Assembly (NCBI GenBank): GCA_035578905.1
Contig: JAQJVL010000046.1
Span: forward strand, 2,407,730-2,471,729
Source: Stictocephala bisonia
Lineage: Eukaryota; Arthropoda; Insecta; Hemiptera; Membracidae
DNA: 64,000 nt
Direction of reading: 5' to 3'
In this document: positions 10,741 through 21,533 of the stretch, piece after piece
Position numbering within the stretch: position 1 is the stretch's first letter
Layout: each line of letters opens with the position of its first letter
Position numbers and translations under genes: made by a program
The notes under the pieces: generated by a model
Seen by the model: the letters and a program-made list of their open reading frames with translations, nothing else
Told to the model about the DNA's origin: nothing
The model's database searches: none

Positions 10741-11720
10741 CCTGGATTGTACCAGTGAGTGTGTTCAACTCCTCCTGTGGATGAAACAGGTAGATATGTA
10801 TATGATCTCCTCTGAATGGTACTGGTGGGTGTGTTCAACACCTCTCGTGGATGATACAGGTAGATATGTACATTACCTACCCTGGATGGTACTGGTGGGT
10901 GTGTTCAACACTTCCCGTAGATGGTACAGGTGGATATGTACATTACCTACCCAGATTGGTAATGGTGGCTGTGTTGAACACCTCAGGTAGATGGTACTGG
11001 TGGCTGTGTTCAACACCATTCGTGGATGATACAGGTAGATATGTACATTACCTACTCTGGATGGTAATGGTGGATGTGTTCAACACCTCTGGTAGATGGT
11101 ACGGGTGGCTGTGTTCAACACCTCTGGTAGATGGTACTGGTGGCTGTGTTCAACACCTCAGGTAGATGGTACTGGTCGCTTTGTTCAACGCCATTCGTGG
11201 ATGATACAGGTAGATATGTACATTACCTACTCTGGATGGTAATGGTGGATGTGTTCAACACCTCTGGTAGATGGTATGGGTGGCTGTGTTCAACGCCATT
11301 CGTGGATGATACAGGTAGATATGTACATTACCTACTCTGGATGGTAATGGTGGATGTGTTCAACACCTCTGGTAGATGGTATGGGTGGCTGTGTTCAACG
11401 CCATTCGTGGATGATACAGGTAGATATGTACATTACCTACTCTGGATGGTAATGGTGGATGTGTTGAACACCTCAGGTAGATGGTACAGGTGGCTGTGTT
11501 CAACATCTCCCGTAGATGGTACAGTTAGATTTATACATTACCTACCCTGGATGGTAATGGTGGCTGTGTTCAACACCTCTCGTAGATGGTACGGGTGGCT
11601 GTGTTCAACACCTCTCGTAGATGGTATGGGTGGCTGTGTTCAACACCTCTGGTAGATGGTACAGTTGAGTGTGTTCAACACCTACCATGGATGATACAGG
11701 TTTACAATACCTTCAATGGA
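10741..11720 (+). repeat. 36-bp minisatellite related to the 3.5-kb array
   Basis: Units contain GGATGGTACNGGTGGNTGTG followed by TTCAACACCTCTCGTA-like sequence. The core GGATGGTACYGGTGGGT matches the array at 3475-4555, but the second half of the unit differs. Blocks of several units recur, for instance the segment with GCCATTCGTGGATGATACAG. Open frames across it are artefacts of the 36-bp period. Confidence 0.9.
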
Positions 11721-11734
11721 TGGTACGGGTGGGT

Positions 11735-13305
11735 ATGTACTTCCCCTGGATGGTACAGGTGGGTGTGTTGAACATCTCCCCTGGATAGTACTAGTGGGTA
11801 TGAACCTCCCCTTGATGATACTGGTGGGTGTGTACTATACCATTTCCTGGATGGTACCGGTGGGTATGTACTTCCCCTGGATGGTACAGGTGGGTGTGTT
11901 GAACATCTCCCCTGGATAGTACTAGTGGGTATGAACCTCCCCTTGATGATACTGGTGGGTGTGTACTATACCATTCCCTGGGTGGTACTGGTGGGTATGT
12001 ACTTCCCTTGGATGGTACAGGTGGGTGTGTTGAACATCTCCCCTGGATAGTACTAGTGGGTATGAACCTCCCCTTGATGATACTGGTGGGTGTGTACTAT
12101 ACCATTCCCTGGGTGGTACTGGTGGGTATGTACTTCCCCTGGATGGTACAGGTGGGTGTATTGAACATCTCCCCTGGATAGTACTAGTGGGTATGAACCT
12201 CCCCTTGATGATACTGGTGGGTGTGTACTATACCATTCCCTGGGTAGTACTGGTGGGTATGTACTTCCCTTGGATGGTACAGGTGGGTGTGTTGAACATC
12301 TCCCCTGGATAGTACTAGTGGGTATGAACCTCCCCTTGATGATACTGGTGGGTGTGTACTATACCATTCCCTGGGTGGTACTGGTGGGTATGTACTTCCC
12401 CTGGATGGTACAGGTGGGTGTATTGAACATCTCCCCTGGATAGTACTAGTGGGTATGAACCTCCCCTTGATGATACTCGTGGGTGTGTACTATACCATTC
12501 CCTGGATGGTACCGGTGGGTATGTACTTCCCCTGGATGGTACAGGTGGGTGTGTTGAACATCTCCCCTGGATAGTACTAGTGGGTATGAACCTCCCCTTG
12601 ATGATACTGGTGGGTGTGTACTATACCATTCCCTGGATGGTACCGGTGGGTATGTATTTCCCCTGGATGGTACAGGTGGGTGTGTTGAACATCTCCCCTG
12701 GATAGTACTAGTGGGTATGAACCTCCCCTTGATGATACTGGTGGGTGTGTACTATACCATTCCCTGGATGGTACCGGTGGGTATGTACTTCCCCTGGATG
12801 GTACAGGTAGGTGTGTTGAACATCTCCCCTGGATGGTACAGGTGGGTATGAACCTCCCCTTGATGATACTGGTGGGTGTGTACTATACCATTCCCTGGGT
12901 GGTACTGGTGGGTATGTACTTCCCCTGGATGGTACAGGTGGGTGTGTTGAACATCTCCCCTGGATAGTACTAGTGGGTATGAACCTCCCCTTGATGATAC
13001 TGGTGGGTGTGTACTATACCATTCCCTGGGTGGTACTGGTGGGTATGTACTTCCCTTGGATGGTACAGGTGGGTGTGTTGAACATCTCCCCTGGATAGTA
13101 CTAGTGGGTATGAACCTCCCCTTGATGATACTGGTGGGTGTGTACTATACCATTCCCTGGGTGGTACTGATGGGTATGTACTTCCCCTGGATGGTACAGG
13201 TGGGTGTGTTGAACATCTCCCCTGGATAGTACTAGTGGGTATGAACCTCCCCTTGATGATACTGGTGGGTGTGTACTGTACCATTCCCGGGTGGTACTGG
13301 TGGGT
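11735..13305 (+). repeat. Higher-order minisatellite, 131-bp units
   Basis: Four diverged subunits of about 33 bp form a 131-bp unit. Successive GTGTTGAACATCTCCCC landmarks start at 11765, 11896 and 12027, exactly 131 apart. There are about 12 units of high similarity. Subunits carry GGTACAGGTGGGTGTG, AGTACTAGTGGGTATGAACC and GATACTGGTGGGTGTG. Because 131 is not a multiple of three, long ORFs vanish on the plus strand here. Confidence 0.92.
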
Positions 13306-13603
13306 ATGCATTAAACTTCCACGGATGTTACTCTTTATGTCGGGCTTCCTTCGTCAAGTGGAGAATCACTCTAAAATTGTTATAAGAACGTTCTAAATAC
13401 AAGATAACCTTTTAATGCGTTGATAGATGAGAATAAATACAAAAGTATGTGGAACAATATTACTAGACAATACTTTGATTGTCATACATGCCTTTCTATC
13501 TAATCAAGAACTTTACTTTAGTTTATGTCGGTTAAAATAATAATGTCTGTGTACATTTGTATTGTTAGGAGTATGTATAGTTGCATTGTGTGTTGTATAT
13601 TTC
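13306..13603. other. Spacer inside module copy 2
   Basis: Nothing recognised between the minisatellite and the right block. Confidence 0.4.
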
Positions 13604-14390
13604 TTAATGTTGATACCTAACTGCTTGATATTAGATTTTAATTGCAGTTTAGTTCAGAATGGCTGATGTGAGGTGCTGGGGTTGTGATGTGTTTGTGAGC
13701 TAACTGTGTAATTGGTCAGTGGGCCACACGCACAACACTACCCTGCCCTCCAAAACGTTTTGTCTGCACCAGTGGGCCAAATGCACACCACTACCCTTCC
13801 CTCCAGAACGTCTTGTCTGCACGAGCGGGCTAAATGCTCACCACTACCTCTCCCATCAGAACTACTTGTCTGCACCAGCGGACCATACGCACACCACTAC
13901 CCTTCCCACCAGAACGTCTTGTGTGCACGAGCGTGACAAACGCACACCACTACTCCTCCCATCAGAACTACTTGTCTGCACCAGTGGACCATACGCACAC
14001 CACTACCCTTCCCTCCAGAACGTCTTGTGTGCACGAGCGTGACAAACGCACACCACTACTCCTCCCATCAGAACTACTTGTCTGCACCAGCGGACCATAC
14101 GCACACCACTACCCTTCCCTCCAGAACGTCTTGTCTGCACGAGCGGGCCACACGCACAACACTACCTTGACGATTGCGATACAATTTTAATAATTGTTTT
14201 ATGCAATAAAAATCCTTAATATTGTTATTATTAATATTATAACCTTTCTCTCCGGAAATACTTGTGATCACCAGCTGACCACGCGTACACCACCACTCTT
14301 CTTCCCTCCAGAATAACTTTTTTGCACCAGCGGGCCACACGCACATCACTACCTTTCCCTCCAGAACTACTTGTCTGCACCAGTTTTAAT
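13604..14390 (+). repeat. Composite module copy 2, right block with 53-bp repeats
   Basis: It starts like 4656 and continues as 53-bp units (8 to 9 in a row, then a diverged group at 14270-14385 after a short AT insertion at about 14185-14250). Units contain CCAGAACGTCTTGTCTGCAC and CACGCACACCACTACCC. A frame open for about 118 codons is not conserved in copy 1. Confidence 0.88.
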
Positions 14391-14417
14391 AATTATTATG
14401 TAGCCCAGGCTCATATT

Positions 14418-14893
14418 TCTTCAGTGTTGTTTATTTAGATCGTCCAAAAAGTAGACGAGATATAGTACTTTTTGTGTTGCTGCAAATCGTGCAGGTAATA
14501 CAACAATGCAGCAATCACCTAACCCCAAAAAATGTTTTTATAAGTTAATTAGTTAGTTAAATTAGTTTCAATTTATTCAATATTTATTAACTTATTTAGG
14601 ATTTATTATTATTCTGTTAATACAAATCATGTTTTAAACAATTCCTTTTGTATTTTCATTGCTGAGTGTAACGAAAACATATAAAGACTTTAAGGAAAAA
14701 CAAATATGGTTGTTTTAACTAATATTCTTATTTGTAATGAGAAAAAATTTGTTTTTCTATTAATAAAACTTATAAAAATCATTTTTAGGAGTTAGGTGAT
14801 TGTTACGTTGTTTTATTGACCTGCACCATCTGCCACGCACCACAAAAATTGCCATATCTTGTTTATCTTTTATTCGATCTAAATACATAGGAT
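14418..14893. mobile_element. Foldback element with ~125-bp arms
   Basis: The left arm (about 14418-14546) and right arm (about 14765-14893) are inverted copies. They share TTTAGATCG, GATATRG, TTTTTGTG, GTGCAGGT and CAATCACCTAAC followed by TTTTTATAAGTT. The centre is AT-rich and non-coding. It is a MITE-like structure. Confidence 0.75.
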
Positions 14894-15294
14894 ATTGTTA
14901 GATTTGCCTTTAAATTGTCTAAAACAAGTTATCTAAGTAAAAGTGTTATACAACTAATATTTTAAAAGTTGTTCTTATTTGAAAATTTTTGATGGCCGCC
15001 TTTTGAATTCCTAATTTAGAAAATTTTGAAATTTTTTTCGTAAGTTGGCCAATTACTTTTAAAAAAATTTACAGTAATTGGCAATAAGGCATCTATTATT
15101 AAGGTGTATACCAAATTTAAAAATTTTACTTTTTATAGTTTTTGAGAAAAAATATTTTTTGAAAAAAAAATGGCAGCTCTGTGAGTAACTGAGGACTTTC
15201 GGATGATTTAAATGTGGTATTTAGATTCGCTCTTAGCCCAAAATCAATCAATACCTCAAAAGGTTGGTAGAGAGTTCTGAAACACCCTGTATAT
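14894..15294 (+). repeat. Repeat fragment ending in ACACCCTGTATA
   Basis: It contains GATGGCCGCC and AAAAAATGGCAGC landmarks and ends in GAAACACCCTGTATATT. The same layout (a 'ggcggc' patch, an AT-rich stretch, then the terminal ACCCTGTATA) occurs at 16390-16668 and 31380-31655. It probably belongs to one element superfamily, but I could not define a matching left end. Confidence 0.45.
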
Positions 15295-16216
15295 TTAAAA
15301 AATAATTCTAGTTTAAAATCGAAGTTAAATATAATATAGTAAATCTAATTAAAGTCAATAGTATGTTTATTATTTAAAAGTAATTTGATCTGTGTAGTGT
15401 TCAGAAACGTACAGTACCAGCTGTTGTCCTGTATCTTATTGCGCACATGTTCCTGTTAAAGATTGACAAAAGAAATACCTGACTGGGTAATGATTTGCGA
15501 GCAATAAAATATTCCTTTGGCATTGTTGTAAATCAATTCTTCGCCATTATACTTCTAACTTCAATAGAATAAAACATACTTTACAAATAACATAATTTTG
15601 TACTTAAATGTATAACATATTTATAAACAGTAATTAGGTATATAAATATATTTGTTCTAGGTAACACGCAATGGTAAAAAATCATTTTATAGTTTATTAT
15701 TACTGTATGTTTTGTTTTTAATTTTTAACATTCACTTAATCGAATTATCATTCGGTCTGACCTCAATCGATTTCTAAAGCCAAAACTTGTTCTTTTGGCC
15801 AAAACCCCTGGTATAGTTTATATTTAGATTACGTAAATCCTTTAATCATTTATTTATTCTGGTTGTAATTTTTTATTTGAAACTTATTAAGTCAGTAATT
15901 ATCTGTATAAAAAGGATCAAACGTTTAAATGATTTTGAAAACCGATCTCTGAGCCCAAAAAAGTAGACCCCTTTCTCCCGTAGTATAGGAGTCTGCTACA
16001 CCAGCTGCCATATTGGATTTGTTTCTCCATAAAACCAATGTTTAACATTAATAGTACGTAAATAAATGCTTTATTTATGTACGTACAATTTTAAACTTCA
16101 GATTTTTGTAAAAAGAACATAATTAATTGTCTAGTGCCTCCTGAGACAGACTTTTTCTAACGGTTTTGGTTTATTTTTTATGTACCAAAACTATTAAAAT
16201 TGATGTAATATCTTAT
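15295..16216. other. AT-rich spacer, nothing recognised
   Basis: No ORF of note and no repeat copy detected. Confidence 0.4.
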
Positions 16217-16668
16217 ATATACAGGGTGGAAAAAATATGGAAATGCTTTCACAATAACGCTCTATTTTGTATTCTAATTCTATTTATATATATTATTATA
16301 TATACTGACAGATTGGTAAAAAAATAATTTTAAAAACCGTGTTCTAACTACATTTTTTAATTTTTACCGTTTTCCCGCAATTTCCGTTTAAAAATTTAAA
16401 ATAGCCGCCATTTTAAAATTTACAATTGGATTAGGTTGATTTTTGTTCTAGAAAAGGCCTTTATCATTGTAACATGAATAGCGAGTTTAATAAAGGTCCG
16501 TTGAGCCAACTTGGGGATAAAAAATATGTTGTTATAAAAACAAAATGGCGGATATCTGGTAAACGAAGCGTTTTGGAAAAATGTATTCTAGGTTTTCTCT
16601 TCATTTTGACCTATATAACCATTTCCCGAAGGTTGGCACTTTACTTTCGGGACACCCTGTATATATGT
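16217..16668. mobile_element. Short element with TATATACAGGGTG termini
   Basis: The left end TATATACAGGGTGG and right end GGACACCCTGTATATA are inverted, with about 13 bp matching. The interior (452 bp) is AT-rich with the ATGGCGG-type landmarks described at 14894. No transposase is present. The short open frame at 16474-16674 runs off the element end and is not convincing. Confidence 0.55.
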
Positions 16669-17279
16669 TTTTAAATAAACCTTCATAAAACTGTTACAAA
16701 AAATCTTTCTCAGGGACTATAGTTTCACTTGTCCTAAAAAGCATGTTAAAATTTAAAATACATGTGTTAAAAATGTAAGCGTGAAAAGGTCCAGTTAAGT
16801 AATGTTTGATTGCAAAACGCGGGCGTCAGCTAACTGGCGCTGCCTGATAGCCAAGCGGGGGATGAGAGTCAACTGCCACGACTGTTTATATTATACACTG
16901 GGAGGACGGACAGACGACAACCGGTCTTATGACAGTCGACAGAAGTCATTACCAAGTCGGAGTCTCGAGTTCGAAAAAACTATTCTGTGAAGACGGTTGT
17001 TAAGCAAGTTTCCAATTAGACGACATATTTCATTGTTAGAACATTCCGAAATCGCAGGATAAAAATAATTTGTTACTTGCTGTGATATAGTATTTACATT
17101 ACAAATTTCCCATTGAAACATACAATTTGGCCATTCATTTCACACTCGACAATTGTGGCCACATCCAGCAGCGGTGACAGTGTGCCGATTGTGTGGTTTC
17201 CCAGTTTCGCCAAACAGTCGCCTACGTTAGAAAATGTACGTGAGACTAAAAAGCCTTTGGCGTTAGGGCGGGGTTTATT
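16669..17279. other. Spacer with a more GC-rich patch
   Basis: 16800-17280 is less AT-rich than its surroundings. Frames of 60-66 codons exist on both strands, but I recognise no domain or splice pattern. Confidence 0.35.
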
Positions 17280-17770
17280 GAGATGGGTAGTCTGTTAATG
17301 ACATGAACACCTGCTTCAGGGGGCAAATAATAATAAATTACTGTTTTGTGCCTACCAGTAATGTAGTTATCCCTGCCTCTAGTGTTTTGTGCCTACCAGT
17401 ACTGTAGTTATCCCTGCCTCTAGTGTGTTGTGCCTACCAGTATTGTAGTTATCCCTGCCTCTAGTGTTTTGTGCCTACCAGTACTGTAGTTATCCCTGCC
17501 TGTAGTGTTTTGTGCCTACCACTGTAGTTATCCCTGTCTCTAGTGTGTTGTGCCTACCAGTACTGTAGTTATCCCTGCCTCTAGTGTTTTGTGCCTGCCA
17601 GTACAGAAGTTATCCCTGCCTCTAGTGTGTTGTGCCTACCAGTACTGTAGTTATCCCTGCCTCTAGTGTTTTGTGCCTTCCAGTACTGTAGTTATCCCTG
17701 CCTCTAGTGTTTTGTTCATATATGTCTCGGCCTCTAATAAGTGCTTTTAAACATACAAACAGTTTTGTTT
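17280..17770 (-). pseudogene. LINE RT C-terminal tail broken by a 41-bp satellite
   Basis: On the minus strand, sequence on both sides of the array matches the RT tail at 62808-63176. The right flank reads VCMFKSTY, stop, RPRHI, against YCMSKCNLIRGSDLH in the intact tail. Each repeat unit encodes TRGRDNYSTGRHKT, against NTRGRDDYRTGQHRT. The left flank aligns with the stretch encoding HLPSQVGVKLINS. It is therefore a fragment of a Jockey/CR1-like LINE 3' coding end in which one segment has been amplified. Confidence 0.75.
17340..17715. repeat. 41-bp minisatellite, about 9 units
   Basis: The unit contains GTGCCTACCAGTACTGTAG followed by TTATCCCTGCCTCTAGTGTTTT. One unit near 17512 has lost a few bases. 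The sequence is derived from LINE RT coding DNA (see 17280). Because 41 is not a multiple of three, the coding frame is destroyed. Confidence 0.92.
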
Positions 17771-18130
17771 AAAGTAGAGATAAGGTAGTTAAAATGTCTA
17801 AATTTATGAAAACAAGTTTTACAGGATGCTCTAAAATTGCTTTAGGTGACTGTTATAATTGCTGTTTTTTGAGTATGAACACTCTTAAGAACTGATAGCT
17901 TTCACAGGCTCCCTACAGTATTATTCCGTAGGAGTAAATTAAGCCATAATATGCCGTCATTAGTACCTGAGTGGGGTAGTACCTTATAGCAGTACAACTC
18001 TTGTAATACACCATAGAATTAAACACTGGACGCCCAGCACAAAACTAATTTTATTAATTTGAAATATACACATTCCATTGTACACAATATTGAATATGTG
18101 CGGTTAAATTTTACCATTAATGTGGCCGTT
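17771..18130. other. Spacer, nothing recognised
   Basis: No gene or repeat call. Confidence 0.4.
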
Positions 18131-18410
18131 TCCCAAACCGCCAAGTCGCCGCTGGGAAGTCGACATCCAAACCGCCAAGTCGCCGCTGGGAAGTCGACAT
18201 CCAAACCGCCAAGTCGCCGCTGGGAAGTCGACACCCCAAACCGCCAATTCGCCGCTGGGAAGTCGACACCCCAAACCGCCAATTCGCCGCTGGGAAGTCG
18301 ACCCCCCCCCCCAAAACCACCAAGTCACCGCTGGGAAGTCGACATCCCAAACCGCCAAGTCGCCGCTGGGAAGTCGACACCCCAAACCGCCAAGTCGCCA
18401 CTGGGAAGAC
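18131..18410 (+). repeat. 34-bp minisatellite, left part (interrupted by LTR element)
   Basis: The unit is CAAACCGCCAAGTCGCCGCT plus GGGAAGTCGACATC, about eight copies. The array continues at 28237-28410, so the LTR retrotransposon inserted into it. Frames are open on both strands (PLGSRHPNRQVAAGKST types) but follow from the repeat. Each unit contains GTCGAC. Confidence 0.92.
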
Positions 18411-19792
18411 TGTAACGGGTCCACCAAATTGATAGGCAAATTAATTAATAAATAATAGATTACTATATAAAAGAAAAGAAATATATTTAATTAAAATAAA
18501 TGGAGGAGTTTTAAATCATATTAGAGAATTGTCATGTGGAAAATAACTGTGGGACAGACGAGAGGCTCCAGCAATAAATCACTGTAAACAAATCCTTTGT
18601 TCAACACAGGATGGGTGGGACGAATTCCAAGAAGTATCAAAACACATGGGAATTTCTGAGACTAAACAGTCAGCAAGTTACGACGTAGGAGCGTGAGACA
18701 AGCATCAACTTGTCAGTTAGTTATTTTCCACTAAATCCCCTCCAGGTCACAAGTGGCTGATGTGCAGTAGAAGAACTCAGATGACGAGTTCTGAAACGAA
18801 CCAATCAGAACGGGACATATCATTCCAAATTTGCCCGTAGGCCGCAGCAGCTGTCAACACAGCTACAGCGTGATATACCCAGAAGGGTCATAGTCGCGTA
18901 CCCAAAAGAAAAAAGGCGGGAATCCGACTTCAACGGTGAAGAGACGTTTCTCACCCCATTCAAAGTCAGATCATAGAACGTGAAGGATGTCATCATCCAT
19001 CGACATCCCGCGATTTCGGGCATGTAAATTTTTTATTCGATGAATTTATTAAAATTCAAAGGTAGTTTTGTTCTTTAAAATCATTTTTAATAAAGATAAA
19101 CAAATAGTGCTTTACGATTTAATATCAGATTAAAATATGTGTATTAAGAACACGATACAGTCTATTAAACCACGCGGTTGAACTTCAAGACCACGAGGAC
19201 ACTCAGCTAAGTTTTACTGATAATTTAAGTTATAATCTAGAAATCAATTATCAACTTTTTAAATAATATTGTTCTGATTGTCATTTTTAATATATTGAAA
19301 TTGAATTTTTATTGTAATGCAAATACTAATTGAGTAACGTAATGATTTTGAATAATGTAAAATAAATTAAATTTTGTAAAGTAATTTTTGTTTCATTATA
19401 CTACGTTTTCTCACCGAATTACCCGTATATTGACCCTGAGATCAATTTAAGAGCAATCATGCAATAATTTAATGACTTTCATTAAATTAAATAAACAATT
19501 TTAATAAAAGCAACAACCTCTTTAAAGGTAAAAGGTTATAAATTGTCACCCAATAACTTAAAAAAAAAAAAAAAAAAGAAATAAATTAAAGAATTCTGAT
19601 TTATTGAATATCATTATTTTAATTTAATCAATGGATTAAATTAAAATAAATAAAATAAATAATGTAACAAAAGGAACAACGTTACAGATTGACGCGACAA
19701 CGTGAGGCTTTGTTGTTGCAGATTTAATTAATAATAATAAGTGGTTGAAAATTTGCTTAATTATTACAGATTTATTAAAGTTCAACGTTACA
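18411..19792 (+). repeat. 5' long terminal repeat
   Basis: 1382 bp, starting TGTAACG and ending CGTTACA. It matches 26846-28236. The differences I noticed are the length of the A-run near 19560 (longer in the 3' copy, plus GAA) and one T/C near 19650. A TATATAAAAG box lies at about 18464-18473. No meaningful coding; a 67-codon minus frame occurs identically in both LTRs. Confidence 0.95.
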
Positions 19793-19795
19793 GAA

Positions 19796-19813
19796 TGGCG
19801 CCCAACGTGGGGC
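19796..19813 (+). promoter_or_regulatory. Primer binding site, tRNA-Lys type
   Basis: TGGCGCCCAACGTGGGGC lies three bases after the 5' LTR. This 18-mer is complementary to the 3' end of the lysine tRNA used by many retroelements (the Lys-1,2 type). It is where minus-strand DNA synthesis would be primed. Confidence 0.92.
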
Positions 19814-20078
19814 GACGTAGTATAAGTAGTAAATTTTAACCTATTTAAAAAATATTTAAAGTTGAATAAGAGAAAAGTGTTATAGGCTAGGTGATATGAT
19901 AAGAAGAATGAATTAAAAATATTTAATATAGGCCTATCTGATTTAAACTCAAAATTTAAGAAAAAGAAAAAATAATAAGAAAATATTTTTGTTTAACTTA
20001 AATTCAATATTCATTTGAGTAAAAGAAAAACTGTGTAGAGTAATAAATTTTGAATTTATTAAATTATAATTTATAATA

Positions 20079-21533
20079 ATGGCTGATGTTGATATAATCC
20101 AGAACTCAGAGTTGGATTCTGAGGATTCAGATACCTCTCTGAGTGTTATCAGGGAAATCAAGTTAAACAAAAATAAAACCGAAAATGATGAAGCTAGGCC
20201 AGAATCAAGTAGAGAATACACATTGTCCAGTATAATGGATATGCTGGTAAAAATACATACTAAACAAGATAAATTTGAGACTAAACTCAATGATATGAAA
20301 ACTAACATGACTAAAATAAATGAAGGTATGAACACTAAATATGACAACTTAGAGACAAAACTTAATAACATAAATACAAACCTAGAAACTAAACTTAATG
20401 AAATAAAAGATGAGCTTAGGAGAGATATAAATGAAAGAATAGATAAGTTTGAAGATAAACTTATAAACAATAAAATCAAAGAAGTAAAAGTAGGTGCTAA
20501 TAAAGTCAGTGAAATAAAGGAGGATAATGTAGTAAATGAAATAAAGGAAGTTGAAAATAAAGTTAGTGAAATAAAGGAGGTTAGTGTTGTGAATGAAGTA
20601 GAGAACAAAGATAGGCAAGAACCTATCAAAATAAATAATTATAAGGACAGCCTATTGTCCAATAAAATAGAGTTGCTGTTAGGAGTAAATAATGACATAA
20701 TTACCAAACTGGAGCAGATTGAGGTCAAGCTAGGAGGAACAGGTAGTAAGATGAAAGAGATGAATAATAATAAGATGAACTTAAATGATGAGGAAACTAA
20801 TGTGAGGTTAGATTTGCTGATAAACATAACCAATAAAATAAACTCTAAACTTGATGAAATAAATGTAAGGTTAGATGAAAAAAGTTTTGAGGTAAAAGAA
20901 GTAAATAATGAGGTAGTAGGTCTGGACAATGAATCTAATATGAAAGCTAATGAGCACATGAAAGAAGTTGATGATAGGATAGGGAGTAATAAAGACAACT
21001 TTGTCAATGAAACTAAAAGAGTAAATGTAGACTTTGTTGAGTACGAGCTAGATGAACACTTGGAAGCAAATGCAACACTAAGAGAGATAGGCTATGAACT
21101 AAATAATAAAATCAGTAGGCCTAAAATAAATGATGAAATAGAAAACCAGATAGGGCATCTAAACACAGTGTTAGATAGCAAAATAGGACAAATAAATGAA
21201 ACTCTAGCACTCAGTAACTTTAACTTTGAAAGTGTAGTAGATGACTTCAAATGTCAAGAAAATAAAAAACTAAAAATGATCAGAAGTAGGATTGAGGAGC
21301 TAAATGAGTTCTTCAAGTTTGAGATGGAGATTATAAATAAATATTGGGGCCTAAACAAACAAAAGGAAGTTGAAAATAATATGATGGGGGGTGAAAACCT
21401 TGATGTAGACATGGAAGACATTGTAAACTATGTGATGAGATACTATAATATCTCATGCTTCTCAAACTTTAAATATAAAAAGAAAAAATCTAAACCAATG
21501 CTCTCGGATAACTACATTTGCTCAGAAAACTAA
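20079..21533 (+). CDS. 484-aa coiled-coil protein of the LTR element, function unknown
   Basis: It starts MADVDIIQNSELDSEDSD and lies 287 bp after the LTR, where gag would be expected. Residues 1-60 are acidic and serine-rich. About 60-150 show dense heptad spacing (KLNDMKTNM, LETKLNNINTNLETKLNEI), predicting a long coiled coil. Residues 140-185 hold an internal repeat (NEIKEVENKVSEIKEV). Further coiled-coil stretches follow to about 440. The C-terminus is lysine-rich (YKKKKSKP). I see no CCHC knuckle, no capsid major homology region and no enzyme motif. The frame is intact over 485 codons in an otherwise stop-rich AT region, which argues that it has been kept by selection. It may be a Gag-like packaging protein or a highly diverged Gag; this is inference. 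Confidence 0.75.
   Translation: MADVDIIQNSELDSEDSDTSLSVIREIKLNKNKTENDEARPESSREYTLSSIMDMLVKIHTKQDKFETKLNDMKTNMTKINEGMNTKYDNLETKLNNINTNLETKLNEIKDELRRDINERIDKFEDKLINNKIKEVKVGANKVSEIKEDNVVNEIKEVENKVSEIKEVSVVNEVENKDRQEPIKINNYKDSLLSNKIELLLGVNNDIITKLEQIEVKLGGTGSKMKEMNNNKMNLNDEETNVRLDLLINITNKINSKLDEINVRLDEKSFEVKEVNNEVVGLDNESNMKANEHMKEVDDRIGSNKDNFVNETKRVNVDFVEYELDEHLEANATLREIGYELNNKISRPKINDEIENQIGHLNTVLDSKIGQINETLALSNFNFESVVDDFKCQENKKLKMIRSRIEELNEFFKFEMEIINKYWGLNKQKEVENNMMGGENLDVDMEDIVNYVMRYYNISCFSNFKYKKKKSKPMLSDNYICSEN

Noticed and set aside
18820..19023. 67-codon minus frame also found at 27255-27458
   Set aside because: Duplicated only because it lies in both LTRs; no recognisable product.
19949..20629. 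226-codon minus-strand frame opposite the coiled-coil ORF
   Set aside because: Shadow of the Lys/Glu/Asn-rich plus-strand ORF; Ser/Leu/Ile composition is what the complement gives.
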